Shown here: piece after piece, positions 32,970-39,760 of the stretch
Layout of the letters: each line of letters begins with the position of its first letter
How positions within the stretch are numbered: the stretch's first letter is position 1
From: Prevotella sp. UBA2756
GTDB lineage: Bacteria; Bacteroidota; Bacteroidia; Bacteroidales; Bacteroidaceae
Direction of reading: 5' to 3'
Assembly (NCBI GenBank): GCA_002353205.1
Contig: DEJE01000041.1
Span: 18,140-57,899, forward strand
Length of the DNA: 39,760 nucleotides
The notes under the pieces: model-generated
The model's input: only the letters and a program-made list of their open reading frames with translations
What the model was told of the DNA's origin: nothing
Databases searched by the model: none
Translations under genes and position numbers: made by a program

Positions 32970-34922
32970 TTAGTTCTTCACCACTTTCTTTCCTCCTACG
33001 ATATATACACCTTTGTAAGCCGTCGGCAGGTTCACTTTTCGCCCTTTCAGGTCGTAAGCCGCGCCTGCGCCGAGAGCATCGGGGGCAATGGCGCTGATGC
33101 CAGAGGTGTCGGAGATGGTCAACTGATACTGAGCCTGCCGGGCCTCGTAGCAGTTCTCGGTCTCAGCACCAGTGGCCGTGATGGTGGCTTCGCCAATGGC
33201 GAGTGCCGTCACCACGCCGTTTTCATTGACCGTGGCCACCAGCTCATCACTCGAAGTGTACTGCACCGCTCCGTCGTAGAGGCCGATGCTGAGCTTGTTC
33301 TCAGGCACGGCCTCACCAAGACTGGCACTAACAGTGGCCTTTTCGAAAGCGAAGGTGGGTGTGGCCTTGTCGATGAACACGGTGTAAGTCTTCGTCACGG
33401 GAGCCAGACGGTAGTCGGTCTCCGTGCCGCTGACGCTGATGATAGCGGTGCCGGCGCCGACGACAGTGAGCTCGCCCGTCTCAGCATTCACCTTCACCAC
33501 GTTCTCATTGCTCGACGCGAAGGTAATCCGTCCGTCGTAGTCCTGCGAGCGGGTCACGGTGGGGGCAGCAGGGGCCGGCTCGCCATAGCGTCCCTCCACG
33601 CGATTCTGCGAAAGCGTCAGGAAGGCCTGGTGCTTCGTCCAACTCGTCACGTTCAACGTCACGGGCAGCCGGTTGTCCTTTGAGTTGCCTTCCTGCCAGG
33701 CATAGGGCCACCGGGTGTCGTACTCGTAGCCGCAGTCTGAGCCCACGAGGTTAGGCGTGTCGGGGCCGTTGTCGTAGAAGACGAAGTAGCGGATGCCGTC
33801 GACGGTGACTTCCTTCGGCGTCTGGGCGATGCCTTTGGCACGTAGGTTCAGCACACGACCGACGTCAAGCCGCTCATGCACGAGCAGTCCCGTCTCCGTA
33901 GGCGACAGCTTCACGGCCTGCACCGTGGGCTGCTGATTGTCGAGCTTCAGGGTGCTTTCGTCCACATTGCCTTTCACCACGTCTTTCAGGTCGAGCCACA
34001 TCAGCCGGTTGTTGAAAGCCTGCACCCGGCCGAGCACGGGGCAGTTGTCGGCAATGAGCACCTGCAGGCGGTTGTCCTCGCAGTTGACGACTCTGAGCGC
34101 AGGGTTGTTCGTCAGGCTGAGCGTGCCTAAAACGTTATGGTCGCAGGTGATGTCGTTGAACTCCTCGCAGTCGTCGATGGTGATGGTGGTGATGTCGTTG
34201 TTCAGCATCATCAGCGTGCGGACGATGGGCAGGTGCTTCATCGAGAGCGACTTGATGGTGGTGTAGCGGATGTCGACATTCTCTAAGGTCGCACAGTTCT
34301 GAAGGTTCAGCGAGTTCATCTGGTCGACAGCATCCTCTTCGCCCTGAATGCTGACGAGCTGGATGGCGGGATGGTTCGAGAAGTCGAGGTCGGTGATGCC
34401 CGTATGCTGCAACCATAATCCCGTCAGGTTAGTCAGCTGGCTGACGTCGAGCGCCGTCAGCCTCGGTGTGCCGTACAGCTGGATTTCCTTTATGCTGGCA
34501 GGCAACGAGAGGGCTTGGATGTTGGGACAGCGCGACAGTTCGATGGTCTCAAACATGGTGTTCTTGCTGAAGTCCAGCGACGTTACACCATTGCAATCCC
34601 CCAAGGTGAAACGATAAAGCTTGGGAAACACGCTGGGGTCAATCTCCCTGATGCTCTGCTCTTCCGAATAGCCCCACAAGTGGAGTTCTTCCAGGTTCGT
34701 GAAGTGCTCGGCGCCTTTCAGGTTCAGAATGCCACCGGCATTGATGCTGGTGATGGTTGCCAGTTCCGCGTCGCTCAGCGTGCCGTTGCCGTCCTCGTCG
34801 TACTGCGACGCATAGTTGCGCAGGTTCTCATCGGGGAAATTCGTCTCGTTAATCACCACGCTAGCCTGCGCCGAGCTAAGCATCAGCCCGAAGGCTACTA
34901 CGGTAAGTAATGTCTTCTTCAT
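32970..34922 (-). CDS. Secreted LRR protein with one EF-hand-like module and two Ig-like (BIG2-type) domains
   Basis: 650 residues. Signal peptide MKKTLLTVVAFGLMLSSAQA, then one module of the same kind as in the 1424-residue protein: INETNFPDENLRNYA, then DEDGNGTLSDAE, then irregular LRRs to about residue 300. Two beta-sandwich segments follow: ITFASSNENVVKVNAETGEL with VVGAGTAIISVSG, and VQYTSSDELVATVNENGVVT with IGEATITATG, both BIG2-like. The end reads YDLKGRKV and GVYIVGGKKVVKN, the same tail type. Likely surface-exposed and adhesive; ligand unknown. The leader carries an 8-bp repeat, and the control region is shared with the sensor kinase gene. Confidence 0.9.
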   Translation of the reverse strand: MKKTLLTVVAFGLMLSSAQASVVINETNFPDENLRNYASQYDEDGNGTLSDAELATITSINAGGILNLKGAEHFTNLEELHLWGYSEEQSIREIDPSVFPKLYRFTLGDCNGVTSLDFSKNTMFETIELSRCPNIQALSLPASIKEIQLYGTPRLTALDVSQLTNLTGLWLQHTGITDLDFSNHPAIQLVSIQGEEDAVDQMNSLNLQNCATLENVDIRYTTIKSLSMKHLPIVRTLMMLNNDITTITIDDCEEFNDITCDHNVLGTLSLTNNPALRVVNCEDNRLQVLIADNCPVLGRVQAFNNRLMWLDLKDVVKGNVDESTLKLDNQQPTVQAVKLSPTETGLLVHERLDVGRVLNLRAKGIAQTPKEVTVDGIRYFVFYDNGPDTPNLVGSDCGYEYDTRWPYAWQEGNSKDNRLPVTLNVTSWTKHQAFLTLSQNRVEGRYGEPAPAAPTVTRSQDYDGRITFASSNENVVKVNAETGELTVVGAGTAIISVSGTETDYRLAPVTKTYTVFIDKATPTFAFEKATVSASLGEAVPENKLSIGLYDGAVQYTSSDELVATVNENGVVTALAIGEATITATGAETENCYEARQAQYQLTISDTSGISAIAPDALGAGAAYDLKGRKVNLPTAYKGVYIVGGKKVVKN

Positions 34923-34932
34923 ACGCTATATG

Positions 34933-34980
34933 AGTTTGTAAGTTATTGAGTTTATTTGTCGTTGAGTTTGTAAGTTAATG
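34933..34980. repeat. 8-bp period repeat in the leader of the second LRR gene
   Basis: AGTT recurs every 8 bp (34933, 34941, 34949, 34965, 34973); units are AGTTTGTA, AGTTATTG, AGTTTATT and so on. It lies between the promoter (34996-35003) and the start codon at 34922. Confidence 0.7.
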
Positions 34981-34995
34981 TTGATACACTCTCCG

Positions 34996-35003
34996 CAAAG
35001 TTA
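34996..35003 (-). promoter_or_regulatory. -7 box for the second LRR gene
   Basis: TAACTTTG on the minus strand, 73 bases before the start codon. No -33 TTTG. Confidence 0.6.
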
Positions 35004-35063
35004 GGCATAATTCCGCAGTTCCGCCCGCCTTGCGGCCGGCGAATTGCGAGAGAAGGGCCATTT

Positions 35064-35122
35064 GCCACCCTTTTGGGTGGCGCTTCACATCACAAAAAAC
35101 TATATTCCACCCGTTTGGGTGG
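35064..35122. promoter_or_regulatory. Pair of matching palindromes upstream of the kinase-regulator operon
   Basis: GCCACCC-TTTT-GGGTGGC (35064-35081) and CCACCC-GTTT-GGGTGG (35107-35122). Their centres are 42 bp apart, four helical turns. The near one is centred about 43 bp before the expected mRNA start, the place for an activator touching RNA polymerase. The divergent LRR promoter lies on the other side. Confidence 0.7.
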
Positions 35123-35143
35123 TGATTATAATAAAGAATATTG

Positions 35144-35151
35144 TATCTTTG
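35144..35151 (+). promoter_or_regulatory. -7 box for the sensor kinase operon
   Basis: TATCTTTG, 8 bases before ATG 35160, so the leader is very short. No -33 TTTG at 19-21 bp, in line with an activator-dependent promoter. Confidence 0.65.
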
Positions 35152-35159
35152 CAGACAAT

Positions 35160-37046
35160 ATGAAATACCTGTACCTGACACTATGGCTGGCGGTCAGCCT
35201 TGCGGCCCAGGCCTACAACGACCATCGCAACGCCCGCGTGGACTCCTTGGAGGCGGCGCTGAAGAGCGAGCACCCGCCGAAGGGTGAAGAACTGCTCAAA
35301 GCCTACGATGAGCTGATGCGCGGCTGGCTGCCATACGACGGTGAAAAAGCTGAGCACTATGGTCGCAAGGCCCTGGTCCTGAGCTACGAGCTGGACGGGC
35401 TGAACGTGCGGCAGAACGTGCTGCGCCATTTCGCACAGATGCACTATGGGTGCGAGGAGTACGACGAGGCCGCCGACCTATACCACCAGGCGCTGGCCGT
35501 CATCGACACGATGGCTACGATGAAGCGCTACACCGAGGTGGACATCGACGATGCCCGCTCCGTCGTCTACGGCAGTCTGGGCAACCTCTACAATATACAG
35601 GACCAGGCCCACCTGGCCATCCACTACTACCAACTGGCGCTGCCCATCTTCGAGAAGCACGACTGGCGGGAGAGCCAGACCATCCTCTACTATAATATAG
35701 GTGAGCTGTACGCACAGATGGGCAACTACGGCGAGGCCGAGCGCAACTACCTGAAGGCCATCGAGAAGGCCGGGGCCTCTGGCGACTCGCTGATGATGAC
35801 GCTGCCCAAGAAGGGACTCGCGGGCGTATACTTCAACACCAGACAACACGACAAAGCCTTGCTGACAGCCGACGACGCACTCGCCTACTACCGTCCCCAC
35901 TGCAAGGAGGAGCCCCAAGACTTTGCCTACACGCTGGCCAGCAAAGCCCGTATCCTCATGATGGCAGGCCATGAGGATGTGGCGGCGGCCAGAGCATGCG
36001 TGGAAGAAGCGTTGCCCTACATCGGCAGTACCAAAATGATGTTCGACGACGCGGCAGAGATATACATGGCCGCCTGCGAGGTGGCGATGGCGGAACGCCA
36101 CTGGCAGCAGGCGCTCGACTATGCCCTGCGCAGCGTCCATCCAGACTCGGCGGCCACCGTTGCCGACCGTAGCGGCTACATGCTCTTGGCTGAGATATAC
36201 ACCGAACTGGGACAGAAGGCGAAAGCCCGCGAGTATATGCACAAAGCCGCCGTACTGATGAACCGCTACGCCACCGACCACTATCAGAGCGGACTCTCGC
36301 AGATGGAGGTGCTCTACGAAACGGAGAAGAAAGAAGCTCAGATACTGTCGCTGGCCAAGGAACAACGGCTCTACTTCTGGCTGCTGGTGGCTGCCGTCGG
36401 CATCGTTCTGATGCTCATCGTGCTTTTCGTCTATCGCCATGTGGCCCACCGCCGACAGAAAGCGTTGCTTGCCGCTAAGGTGGCGCTGCAGACGGAGACA
36501 AAAGAGCGACACATCCTGGCACGCGAACTGCACGACTCGCTGGGCGGCATGCTGTCGCTGCTAAGAATAAAAAGCCTCGCCCCCACCCCCGCTCTGATTG
36601 GAGAAGGGAGTGAATACCTAAAGTTGCTGGATGCTACGATTGAAGAACTGCGCCGCGTGGCCCACCACCTGATGCCCGAAGAGCTGCTGCAAAGGGGACT
36701 GGTGTCGGCCCTTCACGACTTTGCGCGCTCTGTCCCCGGTGCTGAGTTCCAGACCTATGGCGACATCAGACTCAACAAAGAACAGGAACTGACGCTCTAT
36801 CGCTGTGCCTACGAACTGGTGAACAACGCCCTGAAGCATGCCGATGCTTCCCATATCGACATTCAGCTGATGCAGGACAGACACGAAGTGACGCTCACTG
36901 TCAGCGACAATGGCAAAGGAATGGCGGAATGTCAGGGCATGGGTTTGCAGAACATCCGCGAGCGTACAGAAACCTTCCACGGAACGCTGCGAATCATTAC
37001 AAACGAAAACGAAGGAACGGAAATCAACATAACACTGCCGCTATGA
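35160..37046 (+). CDS. TPR sensor histidine kinase (HisKA_3 / NarX-like)
   Basis: 628 residues. Signal sequence (MKYLYLTLWLAVSLAAQA), then a periplasmic region with several TPR-like helices (about 90-390, e.g. YGSLGNLYNIQDQAHLAIHYY, GELYAQMGNYGEAERNYLKA), one transmembrane helix (about 404-426), a short coiled segment, HisKA_3 with phospho-acceptor His458 in ARELHDSLGGMLSLL, and HATPase_c with N-box YELVNNALKHA and G-box DNGKGM plus GLQNIRER. ATG 35160 is chosen because the longer frame starts inside the palindromes. Its stop overlaps the regulator start by ATGA. The TPR sensor type is common in Bacteroidetes; the signal is unknown. Confidence 0.92.
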   Translation: MKYLYLTLWLAVSLAAQAYNDHRNARVDSLEAALKSEHPPKGEELLKAYDELMRGWLPYDGEKAEHYGRKALVLSYELDGLNVRQNVLRHFAQMHYGCEEYDEAADLYHQALAVIDTMATMKRYTEVDIDDARSVVYGSLGNLYNIQDQAHLAIHYYQLALPIFEKHDWRESQTILYYNIGELYAQMGNYGEAERNYLKAIEKAGASGDSLMMTLPKKGLAGVYFNTRQHDKALLTADDALAYYRPHCKEEPQDFAYTLASKARILMMAGHEDVAAARACVEEALPYIGSTKMMFDDAAEIYMAACEVAMAERHWQQALDYALRSVHPDSAATVADRSGYMLLAEIYTELGQKAKAREYMHKAAVLMNRYATDHYQSGLSQMEVLYETEKKEAQILSLAKEQRLYFWLLVAAVGIVLMLIVLFVYRHVAHRRQKALLAAKVALQTETKERHILARELHDSLGGMLSLLRIKSLAPTPALIGEGSEYLKLLDATIEELRRVAHHLMPEELLQRGLVSALHDFARSVPGAEFQTYGDIRLNKEQELTLYRCAYELVNNALKHADASHIDIQLMQDRHEVTLTVSDNGKGMAECQGMGLQNIRERTETFHGTLRIITNENEGTEINITLPL

Positions 37047-37678
37047 AATATAAGATAGACGTATATATCGTAGACGACCATGCCATGTTCAACGAAGGAC
37101 TGACAGATGCCGTCAACCGCAGTGACACTGTCCACGTCAGCCGCTCGTTCACAACGCTCAGCGACTGCCGGGCTGTAATGGCGCAGCGCTGTCCCGACGT
37201 GCTCCTGCTCGACATCTCTTTGCCCGCAGGCGACGGCGCGGCCTTCTGCCGATGGATCACGAGCGAATATCCGAGAGTCAGGATCGTCGCCGTCACCATT
37301 CACGACGAATATGCCGTCATACGGCGCATGCTCGACAGCGGCGTTCATGGCTATGTGCTGAAAAGCGCACCCGTCGGAGAACTCATCACCGCCATAGAAC
37401 AAGTTTGGAAAGGACAGCACTACATCAGTCCCGAGGTAGAAGACATCATCCGGCAGTCAGACAGCAAGACCGTCCGCCTCACCATTCAGGAACGGAACAT
37501 ACTCCGCAATGTCTGCAAGGGTTACTCAAATGCAGAGATTGCAGACCGTCTGCACCTCAGCGCAGAGACCGTGAAATGGTATCGGAAACGCCTGCTGGCC
37601 AAGTTTGGCGTGAAAAACACGGTCTCTCTGGTGTCCTTAGCATTGAAAGAGCATCTCCTACTTGCCTGCGATGACTGA
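37043..37678 (+). CDS. LuxR/NarL-family response regulator
   Basis: 211 residues. Receiver domain with YIVDDHAMFNEGL (acidic pair near 11-12), phospho-acceptor Asp57 in LLLDISLPAGDG, Thr in VAVTIHDE and Lys in YVLKSAP. C-terminal LuxR HTH near 149-205: LTIQERNILRNVCKGYSN then EIADRLHLSAETVKWYRKRL. It overlaps the kinase gene by four bases, so the pair forms a two-component system. The two palindromes at 35064-35122 are natural targets for it (autoregulation, and perhaps the divergent LRR gene); this is inferred from position only. Confidence 0.94.
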   Translation: MKYKIDVYIVDDHAMFNEGLTDAVNRSDTVHVSRSFTTLSDCRAVMAQRCPDVLLLDISLPAGDGAAFCRWITSEYPRVRIVAVTIHDEYAVIRRMLDSGVHGYVLKSAPVGELITAIEQVWKGQHYISPEVEDIIRQSDSKTVRLTIQERNILRNVCKGYSNAEIADRLHLSAETVKWYRKRLLAKFGVKNTVSLVSLALKEHLLLACDD

Positions 37679-37713
37679 TGTCCTCTCGACAGGACGCTGC
37701 CACTCCTATAGAA

Positions 37714-37752
37714 ACGAAAGAAGCCACGCAGCTGTTGCGTGGCTTCTTTCGT
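37714..37752. terminator. Perfect 17-bp stem terminator after the response regulator
   Basis: Arms 37714-37730 and 37736-37752 pair fully around GCTGT. The U-rich CTTCTTTC lies in the right arm. It serves the convergent regulator and lipoprotein genes. Confidence 0.8.
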
Positions 37753-37772
37753 AGAACAACGATTATCAAAAA

Positions 37773-38165
37773 CTATTTCATCCACCACCGCCCGTCGCGC
37801 TTCACCATCGGCACAACCACCTGCTCGAAGGTGCTGTCGCCGAAACAGAGCATCAGGTAGGCGTTGGCGGCGGGGAGCACACTGTCGTTGACGCAGTTGA
37901 TGACGCGCACCTCGCGCAGACCCTTCCGCTCATCGTCCATCTCGCCAACAAACATACGGGCGTTCATCACCAGCTGTTCGCGATAGGAATCGGGGATGGG
38001 GTTGGCGTAGTTCATGCCATCGACAAAGCCGTCGAACTTCCCGTCGATAAGCATGTCGTAATATTCTTTCGCCGCATTGGCAGCAGCGAAATCGTGCTTC
38101 TCGTGCGAGCACGAAATGATGGCCGCCATCACGACGCACACCGTTAACGTCACTATCCTCCGCAT
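37773..38165 (-). CDS. Small lipoprotein, NTF2-like/DUF4878-like
   Basis: 130 residues. Lipobox AIISC (Cys near 19). The mature part starts with a helix AANAAKEYYDMLIDGKFDGFVDGM and ends in beta strands with VVPMVKRDGRWWMK, the pattern of NTF2-like lipoproteins such as DUF4878. It would lie at the periplasmic face of a membrane; function unknown. It lies 36 bases after der, so probably co-transcribed. Confidence 0.82.
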   Translation of the reverse strand: MRRIVTLTVCVVMAAIISCSHEKHDFAAANAAKEYYDMLIDGKFDGFVDGMNYANPIPDSYREQLVMNARMFVGEMDDERKGLREVRVINCVNDSVLPAANAYLMLCFGDSTFEQVVVPMVKRDGRWWMK

Positions 38166-38201
38166 CTCTGTTCTGCTTTATTTCACTGATTCTCCCGACG
38201 A

Positions 38202-39515
38202 CTACTTCTCCCTGATGAACACGTTGATGGGCGTGCCGGTGAGCGTCCAGTTGTCGCGGATTTTGTTCTCGAGGAAACGTTTGTAAGGCTCCTTCACATA
38301 CTGCGGCAGGTTGGCATAGAACACGAAGGTGGGAATCTGCGTGTCGGGCACCTGAGCACAGTACTTGATCTTGATATACTTGCCCTTGATCGAAGGCGGC
38401 GGCGTGGCCTCGATGAGCGGGAGCATCACCTCGTTGAGCTTCGTCGTGCCGATCTTTATCTTGCGGTTGAGGTACACCTGCTTCGCCGTCTCCAACACGC
38501 GGAAAATGCGCTGTTTGGTCAACGCCGAAGCGAAGATGATGGGGAAGTCGGTGAACGGTGCCAGCCGCAGGCGGATGGTGTCCTCGAAGTAAGTGATGGC
38601 CTTCTGGCTCTTGTCTTCCACGAGGTCCCATTTGTTGACCACGACGACGAGCGACTTGTGGTTCTTCTGTATCAGCTGGAAGATGTTCATGTCCTGAGCT
38701 TCGATGCCGCGGGTGGCGTCGAGCATCAGGATGCACACGTCGGCGTTCTCAATCGAGCGGATGCTGCGCATGACGCTGTAGAACTCCAAGTCTTCGGTCA
38801 CCTTGTTCTTCCGGCGTATGCCTGCGGTGTCGACGAGGTAGAAGTCGAAGCCAAACTTGTCGTAGCGTGTGTAGATACTGTCGCGCGTGGTGCCGGCAAT
38901 ATCGGTCACGATGTGGCGGTCCTCACCGATGAAGGCATTGATGATGCTCGACTTGCCCACGTTGGGACGGCCCACGACGGCAAAGCGAGGTATGCCCTCT
39001 TCGATATCGGCCTCATCTTTCACATCTTTCAGCTTCTCGAGCACCAGGTCGAGCAGGTCGCCCGTGCCGCTACCCGTGACGGCGCTGACACACACGGGTT
39101 CGCCCAGGCCGAGCTTGTAGAACTCGTAGGCGTCGAAATACTGGTCGTTGTTGTCCACCTTGTTGGCCACCAGAATCACCGGCAGCTTCGTGCGCCGCAG
39201 GATGGCTGCCACGTCTTCGTCCCAGTCGGTCAGGCCGTTGGCCGTGTCGACAATGAAGAGCAGCAGGTCGGCCTCCTCGGTGGCCACCATCACCTGCTTG
39301 CGGATTTCCTCTTCGAAGACATCATCGGAGTTGACCACCCAGCCGCCCGTGTCGACAACCGAGAATTCCTTACCATTCCAGTCACACTTGCCGTATTGGC
39401 GGTCGCGCGTGGTCCCCGCCTCCTCGCTGACGATGGCGCGCCGCGTCTTCGTCAGCCGGTTGAACAGCGTACTCTTGCCCACATTCGGGCGTCCTACTAT
39501 TGCTACTAATGCCAT
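38202..39515 (-). CDS. der: Ribosome biogenesis GTPase Der (EngA)
   Basis: 437 residues. Two GTPase domains in tandem, each with GRPNVGKS (near 8-15 and 183-190), DTGG/DTAG switch and NKVD/NKWD, then the C-terminal KH-like domain (from about 350). It acts in assembly of the 50S ribosome subunit. ATG 39515 has AAGGAAAAG upstream. No -7 box is visible in the 35 bases before it, so transcription may start further up, in or before the nuclease gene. Confidence 0.97.
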   Translation of the reverse strand: MALVAIVGRPNVGKSTLFNRLTKTRRAIVSEEAGTTRDRQYGKCDWNGKEFSVVDTGGWVVNSDDVFEEEIRKQVMVATEEADLLLFIVDTANGLTDWDEDVAAILRRTKLPVILVANKVDNNDQYFDAYEFYKLGLGEPVCVSAVTGSGTGDLLDLVLEKLKDVKDEADIEEGIPRFAVVGRPNVGKSSIINAFIGEDRHIVTDIAGTTRDSIYTRYDKFGFDFYLVDTAGIRRKNKVTEDLEFYSVMRSIRSIENADVCILMLDATRGIEAQDMNIFQLIQKNHKSLVVVVNKWDLVEDKSQKAITYFEDTIRLRLAPFTDFPIIFASALTKQRIFRVLETAKQVYLNRKIKIGTTKLNEVMLPLIEATPPPSIKGKYIKIKYCAQVPDTQIPTFVFYANLPQYVKEPYKRFLENKIRDNWTLTGTPINVFIREK

Positions 39516-39550
39516 AATCTTTTCCTTCTTTTTCTAATTTACACCCTCCT

Positions 39551-39760
39551 CTATTCTTCAGACAAGCGACGTACGTCATCCAGGTCCTTACCCAAGCTTG
39601 CGGCAATCTCCTCTACCGACTTGCCGGCACCCAACAACATCCTAACCGTGACTCGCAGCATGTCTTTCTGCTCGGAGAGCTGTGCTTTTTGCTCTGTCAG
39701 CTGGGCCTGCTTTTCTTCTAGCTGTGCTTTTTGCTCCGTCAGCTGGGCCTTCTGCTCTGT
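39551..39760 (-). CDS. C-terminal end of a probable Rpn-family (PD-(D/E)XK) nuclease, cut by the window edge
   Basis: An open frame with no stop runs from the window end to TAG at 39551-39553, 69 residues. It begins with a heptad coiled-coil of TEQKAQL type units (four copies, the second one changed to EEKQAQL), then MLRVTVRMLLGAGKSVEEIA and a predicted helix-turn-helix-like end ASLGKDLDDVRRLSEE. This layout is typical of the C-terminus of Rpn recombination-promoting nucleases / PDDEXK family transposases in Bacteroidetes. The nuclease domain lies outside the window, so the family call is moderate. It is upstream of der on the same strand. Confidence 0.65.
   Translation of the reverse strand, partial: TEQKAQLTEQKAQLEEKQAQLTEQKAQLSEQKDMLRVTVRMLLGAGKSVEEIAASLGKDLDDVRRLSEE

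Overview
The window looks like a chromosomal segment of a GC-rich Bacteroidales, most likely a member of Prevotellaceae. Four things point there: repeated promoter boxes of the TAnnTTTG type, often with TTTG about 19-21 bp upstream; secreted proteins ending in the YxLxGRxV...GGKKVV tail usual in Prevotella; secreted plant-polysaccharide enzymes; and A-rich leaders in place of strong Shine-Dalgarno sites. The species call is an inference. No rRNA, tRNA, CRISPR array, phage or complete insertion sequence was seen.

Left part (1-11400) is a cell-surface polysaccharide neighbourhood. An MBOAT acyltransferase and an SGNH hydrolase form an acylation pair (101-3097). A zinc-ribbon membrane protein with 15 consecutive histidines and a UPF1/Dna2-like helicase follow. 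Then come a family-2-like glycosyltransferase, a small lipoprotein with a DnaJ-type zinc centre, a Wzx-like flippase, and a GT4-GT2 pair.

Middle part (11375-26319) holds a 1424-residue secreted protein built of six EF-hand-like/LRR modules, a CE1 esterase / lipoprotein / GH35 operon, phosphoglycerate mutase, and an lptB-GH115-GH28 operon on the other strand. The esterase, beta-galactosidase-like enzyme, alpha-glucuronidase and polygalacturonase-like enzyme would together trim side chains of xylan and pectin.

Right part (26459-39760) holds a thioredoxin/alpha-beta-hydrolase fusion in an operon with mlaE and mlaF, diverging from lptB, so the two divergent units both serve outer-membrane lipid traffic. 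After it come metY, a TerC-family protein, two small unknown genes, a second EF-hand-like/LRR/Ig-like secreted protein, a TPR histidine kinase with its LuxR-type regulator, a small lipoprotein, der, and the C-terminal end of a probable Rpn-family nuclease running off the window.

The most unusual signals are non-coding or repetitive. Two possible minus-strand small RNAs have a consensus promoter upstream and a strong intrinsic terminator. A matched pair of palindromes, 42 bp centre to centre, lies upstream of the kinase gene. Promoter regions are duplicated before the esterase and gpmI genes. A 7-bp minisatellite encodes the start of LptB, a 7/8-bp minisatellite lies between mlaF and metY, a roughly 22-bp AT-rich tandem repeat sits between divergent genes, and GC-rich elements abut gene stop codons.
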